Below, in pieces: positions 1 through 12,639 of a stretch of DNA of 64,000 nucleotides. The notes under the pieces were generated by a model, which did no database searches, was not told the DNA's origin, and saw nothing but the letters and a program-made list of their open reading frames with translations. Both the position numbers and the translations under genes were made by a program. Within the stretch, counting starts at the first letter, position 1, and every line of letters starts with the position of its first letter. Origin of the DNA: Tetradesmus obliquus. Lineage: Eukaryota; Chlorophyta; Chlorophyceae; Sphaeropleales; Scenedesmaceae. Location of the stretch: the NCBI GenBank assembly GCA_030272155.1, contig CP126205.1:422501-486500 (forward strand). Reading direction: 5' to 3'.

Positions 1-1083
1 TGTTTTGCCTTCCCATTCTCTTCGAGCTGTCCTGTTGAGCATGTGCCGTTCATTGCTCTCTTTTGACATATGAGCATTTGGCCCATGCAGGCCAAAGCAG
101 GCTCGCAATCATCAACTGTCATCAGCTTGATGGCAGCGGCTGCCACCACTTCGTCAAGAACTGTATCGACACTGGAACACCGCATGCAGGGATTGGAAGC
201 CTGTGCATTATAACCTGCTGCACGTGCAAGTGGTATCTAGGTGTGGCTGCACTGCTGCTGTCACCTGCTGCTTGAGTCACTGCACCAACATCGTACGTTC
301 AACCAAGTTGGTCGGGAGCTGCATGCTGTAGGCATAGACATTACATGTGCTGTGCTTCGACAGGGTGTCATTGAACATCAATGGCGGTTGATATCCATCT
401 GTGCTGTTGCTTGTTGGATCACCTGCTAGATGCAGTGTCTTGCGCAGCAGAAGGTCTGGTTGCATGCAGCTCCACAGACTTGCACCCCTTGCTGCAGCCG
501 CCTCTGAGTGTAGCACAGCATTGCTATAAACCAGCAAGGCTTTCACAGCCAGGTGCAGTTCCCAACGTCGCGAATGCGACAGGCCAACATCGCTTCCAAC
601 GTGATTGGGAGCAGCACTCGCTGGTGAGAACTCTCATTCGTTAACATGTATGAATTTGATTCTATAGATACGATCAGAAGTGTGATTCTAGGCGTCAGCA
701 CTGCTGCGGCTCAACCCATGTGCTTGACTGAACCCCTAGAACCTTAAGCACGTGGGTGCAGTCACATGCTCCAGTACACGTGGTCCAGAACAAGCACAGC
801 ATTGAGCTTACACCGTCATATCAAGGATCTGCTGAAACAACGACAGATCGGCGCTGATGGGCAGCGCCTACCGTGTGCCTTGTATCTCACCAGCAGCCAT
901 ACACGACATGCGGCATAGTGACACTTGATTGCAGCACTTTTATATCTGGTTTTAATAGCTTACTTCACGCCCGGACCGTCAGTCTCACAGCGCTCGCCAG
1001 TTTGCCCCTGCTCATTTGTGGAGCCCAGGCAGCTGCCTGCGATATAGCCTCCCCTGACCTTCTCATCGGAAGTATTTGAAGCC
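1..1083. other. Left flank without a supportable gene
   Basis: No exon with recognisable protein similarity or a consistent splice pattern was found on either strand. It may hold the 5' leader and promoter of the gene that starts at 1084, or the tail of a gene outside the window. Confidence 0.4.
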
Positions 1084-3044
1084 ATGGCACTGGCATGGCA
1101 GCCCGCCAGTCTCACCACGTGGCTAGGGGAGAATCGCCCAGGATCGCTGAAGGAGCAGCAGCTGGCCGGCGGCGACGATGAGGTGCGTAAGATAAACTAC
1201 ATCGTTTCAAGAGGCACATGTGTCAGCGCCATGCTGCTGCTGCTGGTCACCAGCCCGTGCCCACGCTGTCATCGCTGCCTGTTGTCGAGCAATGCAGGGC
1301 CATGTCACCAGCAAGTCTTGGATTGACACCGACCATTCTGATGCCGAACAGCAAAGCTCCACGGTGCTGCGTAAGCGGCACTGCGAGGACCTGGGCGAGC
1401 TCGAGTCCGACTCCTGGGTGCGTGGGCCCATGTGACTGTATCTCTCTGCACTGTGAGGCCTGCTGTGCTGGCCTCAACGGGGATACACACCACGCACAGC
1501 GCTGGCAAAGCCGCAGATGTGCTTGCAGTACGCGAGCTCCAGGCGTCTCTTAGGCTAGCTGCAGCTGTGTGCATCACTTACTTGCTCACATCACCCACTA
1601 GGCTGGCCAGTTGTGGACACTGCACACCTGCTAGATACAACAGCCATGGGTGCTATGTCTGCAGACTTTTCTTGTTTTAAGGGCAGGCTGTCTACGTCTC
1701 GAGGCGTATGAAACGGCTCTCACCCTTATCTCCCTTGCCACTGCGCTGCCCTGCAACTATCTATTTTTGGCACCATGCAGGCCCAGGAGCACCAACAGCA
1801 GCAGCAGCAGCAGGCGCGGCAGCCCAGCCATCTGCTGAAGCGTGTCTGCTCAGGCCTCACCTCCATGAGCTGTGAGGCAGGCAGTGCAGCACCCTGGCCT
1901 GCCTGCCAGGACATACCCGGCTGTAGCGAGCCCTGCTCACCAGCAGCAGCTACAGCCTGCCCCAGTGAGGCCTCAGCACCCCACTGCAGCGACCGCGCAG
2001 ACACACCCACAGGCAGCAGCGCAGCTGCTGCTGCTGCTGCAGAGCCAGCTCCCAGTGCGGCTGCTGTTACTGCCAGTGACATCAAGCAGGAGCAGCACAC
2101 CGACTGGCAGCAGCAGCAGCAGCAGGGCAAGGCCAGCACGCGCGCCAGCAGCAGCAGGTCAGCGGCAGCCAAAGGAGGCAGCATGCCGCACGACAGTGCT
2201 GCTGCTGCTGCTGCCGCTGCCGCTGCCAGCAGCAGGTGCAGCAGCAAGCGCACCAGCCGCAAGCCTGCAGAATCTGCCAGCGCCAGCGCCACCAACAAAC
2301 CAGCAGCCAGCTGCCAGCGCAGCGTGAAGCACAGCAAGGGCGGTAGCGGCAGCAGCAGCGGCAGCAGCAGCGGCTGCAAGGGCCCCCGCGTGCGGCTGGG
2401 CGGCCGGCTGCTGTCACCCGAGGAGGCCGAGAGGCACCTGAGGGAAGTGGCTGCTGCTGCACAAGCGGCAGCAGCAAAGGCAGCCGCAGCAAAAGCGGCT
2501 GCAGCGGCGGCAGCCGCAGCTGAGAGCGGTGATGCCGCTGCACCATCAACAGCAGCAGCCAAGCAGGAGCCTGCTGCTTTTTTGGTCAGGCCGCCCAGCC
2601 CCAGCCTTGATGCTATTGCTGGTGCTTCAGCTGCAGGAGTGCCTGAGGACGCTGCCATGCACCAGGCAGCTGAGCTAGCTGCAAGTGCAGGAGCCAGCAC
2701 CACTTGCTCCGCCATGCTGCTGGATGCACAAGGTGATACTGCTCCTGGTGCCAGTGCAGACCAGCGCAACCGGCAGCAGCAGCAGCAGCTGGCGGCGCTC
2801 GACTGTGCTGCTGCTGCTGCACAGCAGATGGACCTGGGCTGTAGCGGCAGCGCCGCACTGCAGCAGCAGCAGCAGCATGCTGCGGCAGTGGCAGCGCTGG
2901 ACGCCTTAGCTGCTGACGTGGATGACGATGACTTGGATCTGGCCATGCTGCCAGAGCAGCTGCCAGAAGACTTTGTGCCTACCCCCCACCAGAGCAGCGC
3001 ATGGCCCAGCCTGGAATGCAGCTTGGGAGCCCTGGACATGCCCG

Positions 3045-3075
<31 letters not shown>

Positions 3076-4951
3076 CGCAGCGTTGATTGGCTCAGCTTGC
3101 TCAGCAGCCGGCTGCAACGCAGACAGCCTGGCAGCAGCAGTACAGGAGGACGAGGCCGCACAACAGCAGCAGCAGCAGCTGGGGTTCAGATCGTCAGCCT
3201 TCATGATACCTGCTGGCCCCGGCACTGCTGCTGCCACAGGCGGCCTGGCTTGTCCCAGCAGCCCGCTTGCTGCTGCTGCTGCTGCCTTCCGTGGGCTGCG
3301 CAGCAGGGACAGCAGCAGCGCCAGCCTGTGTGAGACAGCGCTGCTGCAGCGCGGCAGCTACGGCAGCAGCATGGCCCGGAGCAGCAGCATGCCCATCAGG
3401 CTAACAGGGGCCAGGCCTGACAGCTCCAGGCTGTCAGGACTCTCAGGACCCTCAGGACTCTCAGGACCCTCAGGCCTGGGTTGCTTCTCAGGCCCTGATG
3501 CTGCTGCCTGTAGCCTGGCAGGATCAGCAGGCTCACCTGGCTATGCAGCCCTGCCTGGCCTGACCAGCAGCAGTAGCATGGCCATGAACATGGACATGGG
3601 CGTGAACTTGAGCATGAGCATGGCCATGAACATGTCCTGCAACAGCCTCAGCTCCATGCATGGCAGCCAGCCAGCAGCAGCAGCAGCAGCAGCAGTGGAT
3701 GGCTTTGAGGACCCTGCTGCTGCTGCAGCTGCTGCTGTGGTGGTGCAGCAAGAGGCTGACAGGGTGGACGCCGAGTTGCAGCGGCTGATGGCGCAATGGA
3801 CCCCAGACGACATCCCAGCAGCAGCAGCAGCAGCGGCAATGCCAGTGACTACGACAGCAGCAGCAGTGCTGCCTCAAGCTATGTCAGCGCCGGCAGGATT
3901 CGGTGGCGGCTTCAACCAGCAGATGGGCTGCAGCTTCCAGCAGCAGCAGCAGCAGCAGCAGATGAGCATGCCGCTGTCTATGCCGCTGCAGGGCAGCTTG
4001 GGCTCAGAGGTATCCCCAGCAGCACTAGTGGGCTTTGCCGCACCCCAGCAGCAGCCAGCGCAGATCAAGTGGAAGTCGGCATTCGGCGCTGCAGGTGTCG
4101 GCACCAGCAGCAGCAGCAGCGGCGCGCTGAGTGTCACCGTGCCAATCGATGTGCCGGCAGGAGCCAGTGCAGCAAGTCTGCAGGGGCTGGGGCCCTTCAC
4201 TACCAGCAGCTGCAGCAGCATGCAAGGCGCTGCTGCTGCTCCAGTCCAAATTGCATACCCGGCCGGCCGGCAGCCGCGTGCGCGTAAGGGCAAGGCCGCT
4301 GGCAGCAAGGCCAACCAGCAGCAGACCAAGCAGCAGCAGCAGCAGCAGCAGCAGCTGACGATGCAGCTGCAGGTGCCTGCATCTGCCCTGCCTGCGGCCG
4401 TGCCGCGTGGTGCGCGTGTGGTGCTTCACCTGAAGCCTAGTCAGCAGCAGCAGCTGATGGCAGTCGTGGAGCGGCTGGTGCAGCAGCGGCTGGCACAGAC
4501 CTACGAGGCAGGGTACCGCGCAGGCACGCAGAACCTCAACGGCAGCAGCAGCAGCATGAGCGGCGGCAGCATGCCGCCGCCGCCGCCGGTACAGCAGCAG
4601 ATGCAGGCGCAGATGGCTGCAGCAGCGGGCCTGGAGGCAAGCCATGCCGCTGCTGCTGCTGCGGGAGGTCTGGCGGGTGGTGCTGGGGCTATGGGTATGA
4701 CTGTTGACAGGGCAGCACCATCAATGCTGCAAGCATCAGGGCCTGACGCGGCAGCAGCAGCAGCAGCAGCAGCAGGAGGCATGATGGGCTTTGTGGGTGG
4801 CAGCAGCAGCAGCAGCCAGTGTATGCCTGGTGGGCTGGGCCTGCCATCCAGCCAGCCGCTGCTGCTGCCGGCCATGATTCCGAGGCAGTGCCAGTTGGTG
4901 GACGACATCCTGCCTTCGATGCAGGACCTGCTCACCGACTGCTGCGAGTGA
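1084..4951 (+). CDS. Q/A/S-rich protein of unknown function, three exons
   Basis: I propose exons 1084-1182, 1298-1417 and 1781-4951, all joined in phase 0 at gtgcgt donors and gcag acceptors, giving about 1129 residues. The first two exons are ordinary sequence (MALAWQPASLTTWLGENRPG at the start, then a charged stretch with LRKRHCEDLGELESDSW). The third exon is almost entirely low complexity: Ala and Gln runs, Ser clusters, a Met/Asn/Ser patch near 3585-3660 and a Gly/Ser/Leu minirepeat. Less biased islands lie near 2395-2440 (LLSPEEAERHLREVAAA), near 4260-4320 (basic, RARKGKAAGSK) and near 4395-4530 (ARVVLHLKPS followed by a helix-like segment). It ends with a Leu/Asp-rich tail (DDILPSMQDLLTDCCE). 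No domain is recognised. The Q/A-rich make-up with a basic island and acidic tail resembles transcriptional regulators, but that is only a guess. If the short exons are wrong, an ATG at 1775 opens the long exon alone. Confidence 0.6.
3423..3477 (+). repeat. Short coding minisatellite
   Basis: A unit close to CTCAGGACYCTCAGGAC is repeated, encoding alternating SGLSGPSG peptides inside the long exon of the unknown Q/A/S-rich gene. It is in frame and probably length-variable. Confidence 0.7.
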
Positions 4952-5068
4952 GGCTGCTGCTTGCGGCTGCAACAACACGCAGTTGAAGTGGCGGCGCAGC
5001 ATGCTGCATGGGGTACCTGGTCTGCTGCTGACTGGCCTGCCATTGATTTGTGCAAGCCTCAACGGCAG

Positions 5069-5153
5069 GTCACTGGGCGCTATGCATTGCATGCCGTGTC
5101 ACTGGGCGCTATGTATTGCATGCCGTGTCACTGGGCGCTATGCATTGCATGCC
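5069..5153. repeat. 29-bp tandem repeat, three copies
   Basis: Three consecutive near-identical copies of a unit beginning GTCACTGGGCGCTATG start at 5069, 5098 and 5127. They differ at a single position in the middle copy. The array lies just downstream of the stop codon at 4951. Confidence 0.9.
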
Positions 5154-6477
5154 GTGTCAGGCTTACGGCAGGTCATGGTCATGGTAATGCTGCAGAAAGC
5201 TTGTTGTGGACTAAGCAGCACAGCGGCTATGCATAGCTGGTGTGTGTGGCACTTGCAGCAGCTGCATGATGAGTGGGCGGCTGCGCGTAAGGCTGTGTGC
5301 CGGTGCATGTGTTGTAGCAGTCTTGCTAGGCCGACATGGACCCAGGTAGTGTTGCGCCCTGTTGCAGCATGTTTGGCCAGTGGCGATGTTCCTTCTGCCC
5401 AAATTTTACGTAATCAAACGGCTGTTGTTGCTCACATCCCCAGCATCAGTTGTACAGGTGCATTGTGCCACAAAAACTGGGTACATTATGTGCATGTAAG
5501 CTGCGATGGTTTGAGCCATGCAGGCACGTAGCACGTTATGTTGGTCGTTGTAACCATTGGCAGTTGTTGTTTTATGTTTGGCTTCAATCAGACTCCTGCA
5601 GTGCAGGCTTGGTCTCTCTGCAGGGGTGCTGCATCAGGCTGAATCTGCACAGATCTTTTGAAGTAGTCGCATTGCTCCAGGGTTGCTGTGTGGCACTCAG
5701 CAGCAGTTGCAGGGCTGCTGGGATGCTTGCGTAACAGCTTGATTAAGCATGCATGAGTTGGTTGCTGTTGCCTTGCCTGCTGTTGCAGGGTTGGATTCTG
5801 CAGCCGAGGAGGCTGCACCCACTGGCTTCAGCATGCATGAGTTGAACAGGCCCTCTTGCTCTGCAAGCGGTGCTGGCGTTGTGTGCTGCTGCTGCCTAAG
5901 TGTGGGAATAACGGCGTCTTGAGGAGTCTTGCATATGCTGCAGTAATAGGAGACGTAGAGGCAAGGACCTAGTGGTGTTGCTTTGCACGATCGCGTGGGA
6001 TGTCGCGCTCGGCAGGTGTGGTGCTGATGCAAGTGATGCGTTGCTGCTGCAGCATGTCAAGAAAGCAGAGCAGCCTTGTTGGCTGCATGTGGCACAGTAT
6101 GTTGTTGTGCATGCAGGCAGTGTGCTGCTGCCTGTTGAATTTGGTCTATGCCATAAGCTTGTCCTTTTGGCGTGCTGTGCTGCCCCTCCCACGCAGCACA
6201 GCAAGCAGCACTGCTGTTTGTTATGTTAAGCGCGCATCATGTGTTGCACACAGCATGCGTATGTTGGATCTTGCTGCTTTTGCCTCCCTGCATAGGTGCT
6301 GCCAACAGCTATGAATTGAATTGAAGGTCATGCCAGGTGTGGCAACTCGGGAACAGGCGGAGGTCCTAGCTGTGTGCTGTAAAAAGCACGTGTGATCAGG
6401 CGGCTGACGCTGGCTGTGGTCTGGCGCTGGTGTTTGCGCTGTTGCGGTAATGGAGCATGTGGTATTTCCGCTGTTGC

Positions 6478-6505
6478 TGCTGGTGGTGGTGGTGGTGGTG
6501 GTGGA
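6478..6505. repeat. GGT microsatellite
   Basis: A run of about eight to nine GGT units in non-coding sequence. Confidence 0.85.
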
Positions 6506-9500
6506 TTCGGTGGTGTCAGGTGCTGCGTGGTCCGCTCAGCAGTTGGCGCCCGGGGCACTGGGCCATGCGCCCACAGTTCCAGTTTTGTTTGTTGGGGTCT
6601 GGTCCATTCACTGACACACATGCACTGCTACTGCTGACAAGGGGGTGCAGCTCTGCAACCACAGGTGTGTGCCAGCGCACAAGCGCGGGATGTGGCAGCT
6701 GCTGCGCTGCCTCTATCTATCATTGCTGTACATATGCACCACACCCTGGCACTTCTGCTGCCTACATGCAGGGCAGTGCCAGCTAGCACTGCTTCAGCAG
6801 CTTTGCAGCAGCAACCTGTGTGCCGTGACAGCTCTCTGTCACATGCACGCATGCCGTGCTGGCAACTGCCATGCGGCACAGCTTTCCGCTTCTGTTGTCT
6901 TGAACAGCTGTTTGGCGTGACCTGCGATTGTATACGGGGGACACGCTCATATTATCGTACACTCACTGCTGCTTGGCGTAGCTGCATGTGCGCGTGTGGG
7001 AACAGTGCTGGGCTGTGCGTGGGATGAGATGGGTTGCATCTGTCAGCCGCACTGAGGGCACTTGCAGCCTGTGTCGTTCACTGCATAGCGCATGAAAGCA
7101 GGAAGCAGCGGCATCCTGCAAGCTGGGTTCAGCGGGCAGCACTTGCCACGTGGCCCCTGGCCAGCTGTGTTGTAGTTGAAACTGGGCTAGTGGGGCCCTT
7201 AAGGGGGTGGCGCTGCTGCAGCAAAGCACAACAGGCGTCGCCTGAGGTTGACTTGTCACACGCAATGTGGCGCGCACTACGCCATGTTAAAATATGTTGC
7301 GTGTGGCGGCTGTATGTGCTCTGCTAGTATGCAGTGCCCCAGGGTGTTTGTGGATGCTGCATAGCAGCTGCGATGCATGCTGCGGTCGATTTTCTGTTCT
7401 TTGTCAGCACTGCGGTTTTATTTGTCTTGCGCTGCTGTTTGGGGTTCTGGGCAGCTGTTTTGCTCGTCGCAATGCCAGCCATACATGCGTCCTGTGTGAG
7501 ACGACAGACTGTAATGCATTGATGACCGTTCCGCTACATCAGCAGTCGTGTCAACTGGTGTGTGTGCCTGTGTCAACCTGCATGGCCGCGGCTGTGGGCT
7601 GGCTGTCAGCAGGTGTGCAGGTGTAGGCACGGAAGTGTTTTCAAATGCTGCATGGATAGCAGTTCCATGCATGCATGGCTACTGGTGGCTGCATGGCCGT
7701 TGTCCCTGGGGTATTGTGCACTGCTGTTGGGTGTGGGCTGCTGCTATGATCGGAATCTTGTGTACAACAGCTGCTGCTTGAGGCACGCATGGGAGTACGC
7801 GCCAGGCCAAAAGGCCTGGCGGCGTGTTGGGTAAGTTTCAAACCGGCTGATCGATGGCGATCAGGCTTCGATTGTGGTACTGTGTGACGTGCATTGACAC
7901 TCGCATCCACACAGCGAGCTTGCTCTGTGTGCATCTATGATTGTGTGCCGGGAGCAGAGCAGCAGAGCCTCCAGGAGCAGGGCGCAGCAGCGTTGTAATA
8001 ACAGGCAGGAAAGAGCCCAGCAGCTGCTGCAGGCAGGCCATGCCCAAGGAAGAGCTGCCTGCTGCTGTAGCTGCAGAGCAACAGGCAGCGGCGTCTTGGC
8101 TGGGGCCTGTGCTGCGTGGCATTTCTGGGCTGTACTGATTAGCACATACATGTTGCACATGCATGCAGATCGGTCGCATGAGGCGCGTACGCTGGGTTTC
8201 TAGAGCGGGGTTGCCTGGGGAAGGCTGTATGCCACACTAGGCGAAGCTGCGTCATGCGGTGCTGCCTTCCTTGTGTGTGTACAGGCCCCACATGACTGAG
8301 ACCCGCTCTGGGTGTCACTTTGCGCACGTGTTTGTGCGCTGCTACTGGGAGCCCTGGGGTTGCATGTGCGCAGCATTGACATGCCTTTTGCCATGTGAGG
8401 CGCGTTGCAGCTGCACTGTGAAGTGTGTGAAGTGTGTGAAGGCCGCGGCAGCGCAGTGTCCCCTGCATGCTTGGTACGGCAGCTTGTGCCTTGCACTGTG
8501 CATGTGTTTGTTTGTAGTAAAGGTCTGGTGTCTTGGCAATTGCTCTGCACATGCACAATGCATCAGTTCCCAGTTTCATTGCAGGCTTGTAGGCAGGGGC
8601 ATGCTGCTGCAGAGCCTTCAACAGCGCTCACTCAGCAAGCTGCCTTGATGCTGGCTTGATGGGAGGCGACAGCTTGACAGACAGCAGCAGAAACAGCGCA
8701 GCCTCCGGCAGATTCATGTGCTGCATTATGTGGCCGCAGGTGCGCGGCACAGCTGCTGCGGTGGCCTCAATTGAGGGCTGTTGGCTGCGCACACCAATCA
8801 AAGCTTGCACGACTTGGGTCTTTGACCGGTGCCTGGGGCAGGTGCTGGCTGTGCTGGATGCAACCCGGCAGGAGATGGCCGCCTGGCAGTTGCAGTTGCA
8901 TGGACTGATGCACCTGCTCGCGCTCTGACGGGCTCTGCATTTGGATCAATGGTGTGCCCGGCAGGAGCTGTGGCAAACGTGTCTGGTGCGGCCAGGCCTG
9001 TTTGATCGGCTCTGTGCTGTATGCATGTGACTTGCACCGACGGCTGCTGCTGCTGGTGGTTTGTGCGCCTTGCCCCATCCACGCATTCTTTCTCAATATG
9101 TTCTCGACAGGCGTGGACAACACTGTTGTACACCACCAATGCTCTGTGCTCCCGAGCCAGGTTGCTTTCTGACGAGGGTGCATCGCAGTGCTGCTTGGTG
9201 GCTGCAGCCGCGGCATATGCATTTGCATCCCAGGTTGATGGCTGCTGTGCTCTGTGCAGGGCATTGTTGTTGCTGGTTGAGCAGGATGTGTGGAGCTGTC
9301 ATGCATGTATACCCACAGCTACAGTGTAGACTAGCAGCAGCGCAGTGCCGCGTCCCGAAACACATGCAGCACCGCACAGCGGATGCGCCAGGGCACGCCG
9401 TGCCTGCTGTATTGCGCCGAGTTTGTTCTTTGCGCTGAGCTGCAATGCAGCCAGCAGCACATGCATTGCCATGTATGTTGTGTACAACGAGCTTTCAACC

Positions 9501-10387
9501 ATGCGCCGCAGCAGCAGCTCTGTGAGATCAGGCCTCGTGCCTCCTGCTGTTGGCAGTCCAGCTCAGTCTTGCTTGCTGTACGTGAAGCGGCTGTGGTCAT
9601 TTCTGTGCAGCAGCGCACGGTCATGGCGTTTCAGGCTTGCTGTTTCATAAAGTGATGGTGGTCTCTTTTGTGCAGCTGTGTGCGATAATACGGCGCTTCA
9701 GCTGCTCGCAGAACAGGCGTATAGTTTGGAGATGTGACATGTTGGGTACATAGATTTTGTAGGGCTCTAGCTTTAGAAGTCCCCTTCCAGTGTAAGCCCT
9801 GGGAGACGGCACTGCTGTTGCAAAGTTGGCTTGCGCATACTGCTGTGGCCTGTTGATAGGCTGTTTGGCAAATAAAATGAACGCTTGTGCCAAGGGTTGC
9901 ATAGCACGATTGACTGAATGCCTGGTGCATCAGCACAGCGTGGTGTTGTTTGTTGATGCATACATGCTAGAATATGCATGTTCAGTTGCTGCGCGTGTTG
10001 CTTGCGCAGTGTTGCTCTGATACGTCTTGGCTCTCTTGTGCATGGAAAGTTAGTCGCACTGATCGGGGGTGACTGCACACACATTTGGCAGTGTCCTTGC
10101 ACTTGCATTCGTGTCAGAGCGTGCAGGTCTGCATCCTATTGCGGTGCAGCGTCTGGTACATCTCAATGCGTTATGCCCAGCCGTCACATGACTCGATGAC
10201 AAGTTGTCAGGTTCATGTGGTCGCTCAAGTGCTGCAGAAACCATTTGTGTGCTGATGAGTTGGCAGGTATGCAAAACTGCATTTTCTACCATGTCACACC
10301 ACAGGCTGACTTGTGCTGCAAACGGGTGAACAGGGTCGTATGGCATATCACGAGTTTTTACAGGTGCTAAGCAAACTTGTACTTGGA

Positions 10388-10410
10388 CCAGCCTTAAAAA
10401 TCAAGGCTGG
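10388..10410. other. Perfect 8-bp inverted repeat (hairpin)
   Basis: The arms CCAGCCTT (10388-10395) and AAGGCTGG (10403-10410) flank the loop AAAAATC. It lies where strand composition switches between the plus-strand side and the 3' flank of the minus-strand ClpT-like gene. It may mark a transcript end, or be coincidental. Confidence 0.5.
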
Positions 10411-10476
10411 AGTTGAACTGCTTAGAGCATCTGCTGCCCAAGAGGGTTGTTTAACCACACATCACAAGCGTTGACT

Positions 10477-10481
10477 TTACA
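10477..10481 (-). terminator. Candidate TGTAA polyadenylation signal for the ClpT-like gene
   Basis: Chlorophyte mRNAs commonly use TGTAA as their polyadenylation signal. This one lies about 475 bases past the ClpT-like stop codon, near the change in strand composition. The motif is short, so chance occurrence is possible. Confidence 0.35.
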
Positions 10482-10954
10482 CAACCGCTGCAAGGCTGCT
10501 GTGTAGGGTTTCCGATGGCAGTTGTTCATAAACAGCCAGAGAGTGCCCTGGCACCTCAGCCCCGGGGGACACATGCAGAACCATCATGTTACAGAGTATG
10601 CCCCAGCAACACGGGAACAGTAAACACCACATGTGCAGAACAGCAGCAAGACCAACTCCAAAATGCTCAACTTCACAACAAAGCCTGGCAGGCAGAACGC
10701 TGCAGGGCCCGCAGCCCAAGCGGCATACATGCAAATGTGCAGCGTATGCTGCGCTTGAGCACCCGTGCCTTGAGGCTGTGCATGGCCAGCCGTGCCAGGC
10801 TGCCTGTGATATGCACAGCCTGCCTCAAGCGCTGCCTCCGCTGTAGACCTGCTGCCCCTGCGGCGCCACCTTTGTTGCCAACGACACGCGGCATGGCCTG
10901 CCTCTCGGGTCCTTGACTTCTATGGCAGTGCATCTGTTGTAGGTGCCAGCAGCA

Positions 10955-12639
10955 TCAGTTGTAGATGTCGTCGTCCTCCGGAGTCATGGCCTGCAGGAAG
11001 TGTTCAGCAAGGCAGCAGCACGCGGGTTACTAAGCAAAACACAGCTTCCAGCTGCTTTACAAGCTAAGCACTCTGCAAAATCCCTGTTGGCAGGTGGGCG
11101 GCAGCTCAAGCGCATGGCGCGTGCATATATATATGGTCAGCAGCGCTCTTGAACACCTTTCGTAGCAGTGCTGTACATGCATTGCACGGTCTGTATAGCG
11201 GTGCACTGAGGCACAGCTCGCTGCAAACAACGCTGCCACATCGCAACAGCCACATACCAACTGCTGCTAAGCAATCCCGCGCAAGAGCACCATCACCACC
11301 GCCAGCACACAAAACCTATCAAGCTTGAGTTGCTTAAGCAGCAACCCACCATGTTTCCAGCGCTGCTGCCCTGCTGGCCCAGGCCTGCTGCTGCTCCCTG
11401 TGGAGGTGCCGTGCCGTGCTGCTGCACGTGCCGCATGTAGTTCTGCACCAACGCAGCCCTCTGCTCCTCTGCACTGGCTGGCTGGGCAGCCGCTGCTTCA
11501 CTGCAGCTGCCTGCTGCTGCGCGCACCTGGCACAGCAAGCAGCAGCAGGAGCAGCAGGCACGACCGGAGCCAAGTTTATTTGCTCACACAGCAGCAGGTG
11601 TGCAGCCGTGCATGTTGCGAATGAAGCAGACGGCCACAATCCACATGCAGCTCTCACAGCCACAGCTGTCGCACCGTGCGTGCGTGCAGGGCGGCCCTGC
11701 CTGCCATCAGCATGCCATGAACTCATGCAGCTGCACCAGCAATGCATTGCACCCGGCACAACCCAGCTTCCTGCGTCAGCGTATGCATGCTGCCAGCCCC
11801 ACCCCATGCGTGCCTGCAGCTGCCCCACCTGCCCTTCAAATGCTGCTGCAGGGATGCCTGCCCCATCTAGCGTGGCAGCGACTGCTGTGTTGCTGCACGT
11901 CAGCAGCCCCAGTAGCAGGTGCGGCGTGCCAGCTGCACTAAGCCCTGCAGCAGCACCAGCAGCAGCAGCAGCAGTAGCTTGAAACAGCTTACTGCCAGCA
12001 CCAACCACTTTTCTCTGTGCCTTGCGGGTTCAGGGCAGGGCCATTGCTGTTACATGTACATGAGGTAGGCGCTGTTTGCACAGCTCTGCAAAGTGGACAT
12101 CCACGGCAATCGCAAAAGCACGCTGTCGTTTAACACCACGCTGCAGCACTGCAACTCGGCTGCTGCAGTGGCAGTGCAGAACAACACGCCTCGCGCCCAC
12201 CTGCTGCCTGCGCTGCCTCTGCTGCTGCGCCCAGCGCCACGCGTGCATCTGGCGCCCAGTGCAGATCCCCAGCAGCCATATAGCTGCTCTTCGGCAGCAG
12301 CTCTGGATCCACCAGTGCCGCATCTGCTGCTGCTGCTGTCAGCCCCGCAGCCTGCAGCAGCTGCGCAGCTGTGCAGTGCGGCACATCCAGCAAGCCCAGC
12401 AGCAGGTGAGGTGGTGCCACAAAGATGCTGCCTTGCCTGCAGGCTTGCTGCTGCGCTGCTCGGATGGCCTCTAGTGCTGGCTGGGTGTAGCTGCTGGCCG
12501 TTGGAGGTAGCCGCTGCTGCTGCTGCTGCTTGCAGGGCCGCTGCCTGCTGCTGACTACTGCAGAGCTGTGCCTGTGGCACAGCATGGGCTGTCTGTGGCT
12601 GATGCTGTGCAGCGAGGTAAACTGTTGTTTAGACAGCAT
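10955..12639 (-). CDS. Double Clp-N domain protein, ClpT-like plastid Clp accessory subunit
   Basis: Proposed exons on the minus strand are 12639-12201, 11944-11829, 11526-11350 and 10990-10955. They give 255 residues, with phases 1, 0 and 0 closing exactly. The N-terminal ~50 residues are rich in Ser, Arg, His and Gln (MLSKQQFTSLHSISHRQ), as in a chloroplast transit peptide. Two Clp-N repeats follow. The first starts near residue 54 (ALEAIRAAQQQA, then PPHLLLGLLDV and AAQLLQAAGL). The second runs across the first intron (VALGAAAEAAQAAG, then TPHLLLGLLTC and ATLDGAGIPAAAF). The protein has no AAA+ ATPase part. Its length and double Clp-N layout match ClpT proteins, which in plants and algae bind the ClpPR protease core in the stroma. 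The last exon adds a short acidic tail (MTPEDDDIYN). The start is the ATG opening the transit-like segment; an in-frame ATG 21 codons upstream is possible. It is divergent from the DUF3228 gene. Confidence 0.72.

Larger units (their letters stand above)
4952..10954. other. Six-kilobase region without a supportable gene
   Basis: No protein similarity or coherent exon chain was seen on either strand. The plus strand is GT-rich up to about 10.35 kb, like the introns and flanks of plus-strand genes elsewhere in the window. It then turns CA-rich towards the minus-strand ClpT-like gene. This fits a very long plus-strand 3' untranslated or non-coding transcript, or an unrecognised plus-strand gene. 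It contains a 29-bp tandem repeat (5069-5153), a GGT run near 6480 and a hairpin at 10388. Confidence 0.45.

Noticed and set aside
1726-3237. Open frame of 503 codons on the minus strand
   Set aside because: Antisense of the CAG/GCA-rich long exon; it is only Ala, Ser, Cys and Leu runs and has no independent motif.
8656-8928. Plus-strand open frame considered as an exon of an unrecognised gene
   Set aside because: No similarity, no adjoining exon in phase, and composition like the rest of the non-coding GT-rich region.
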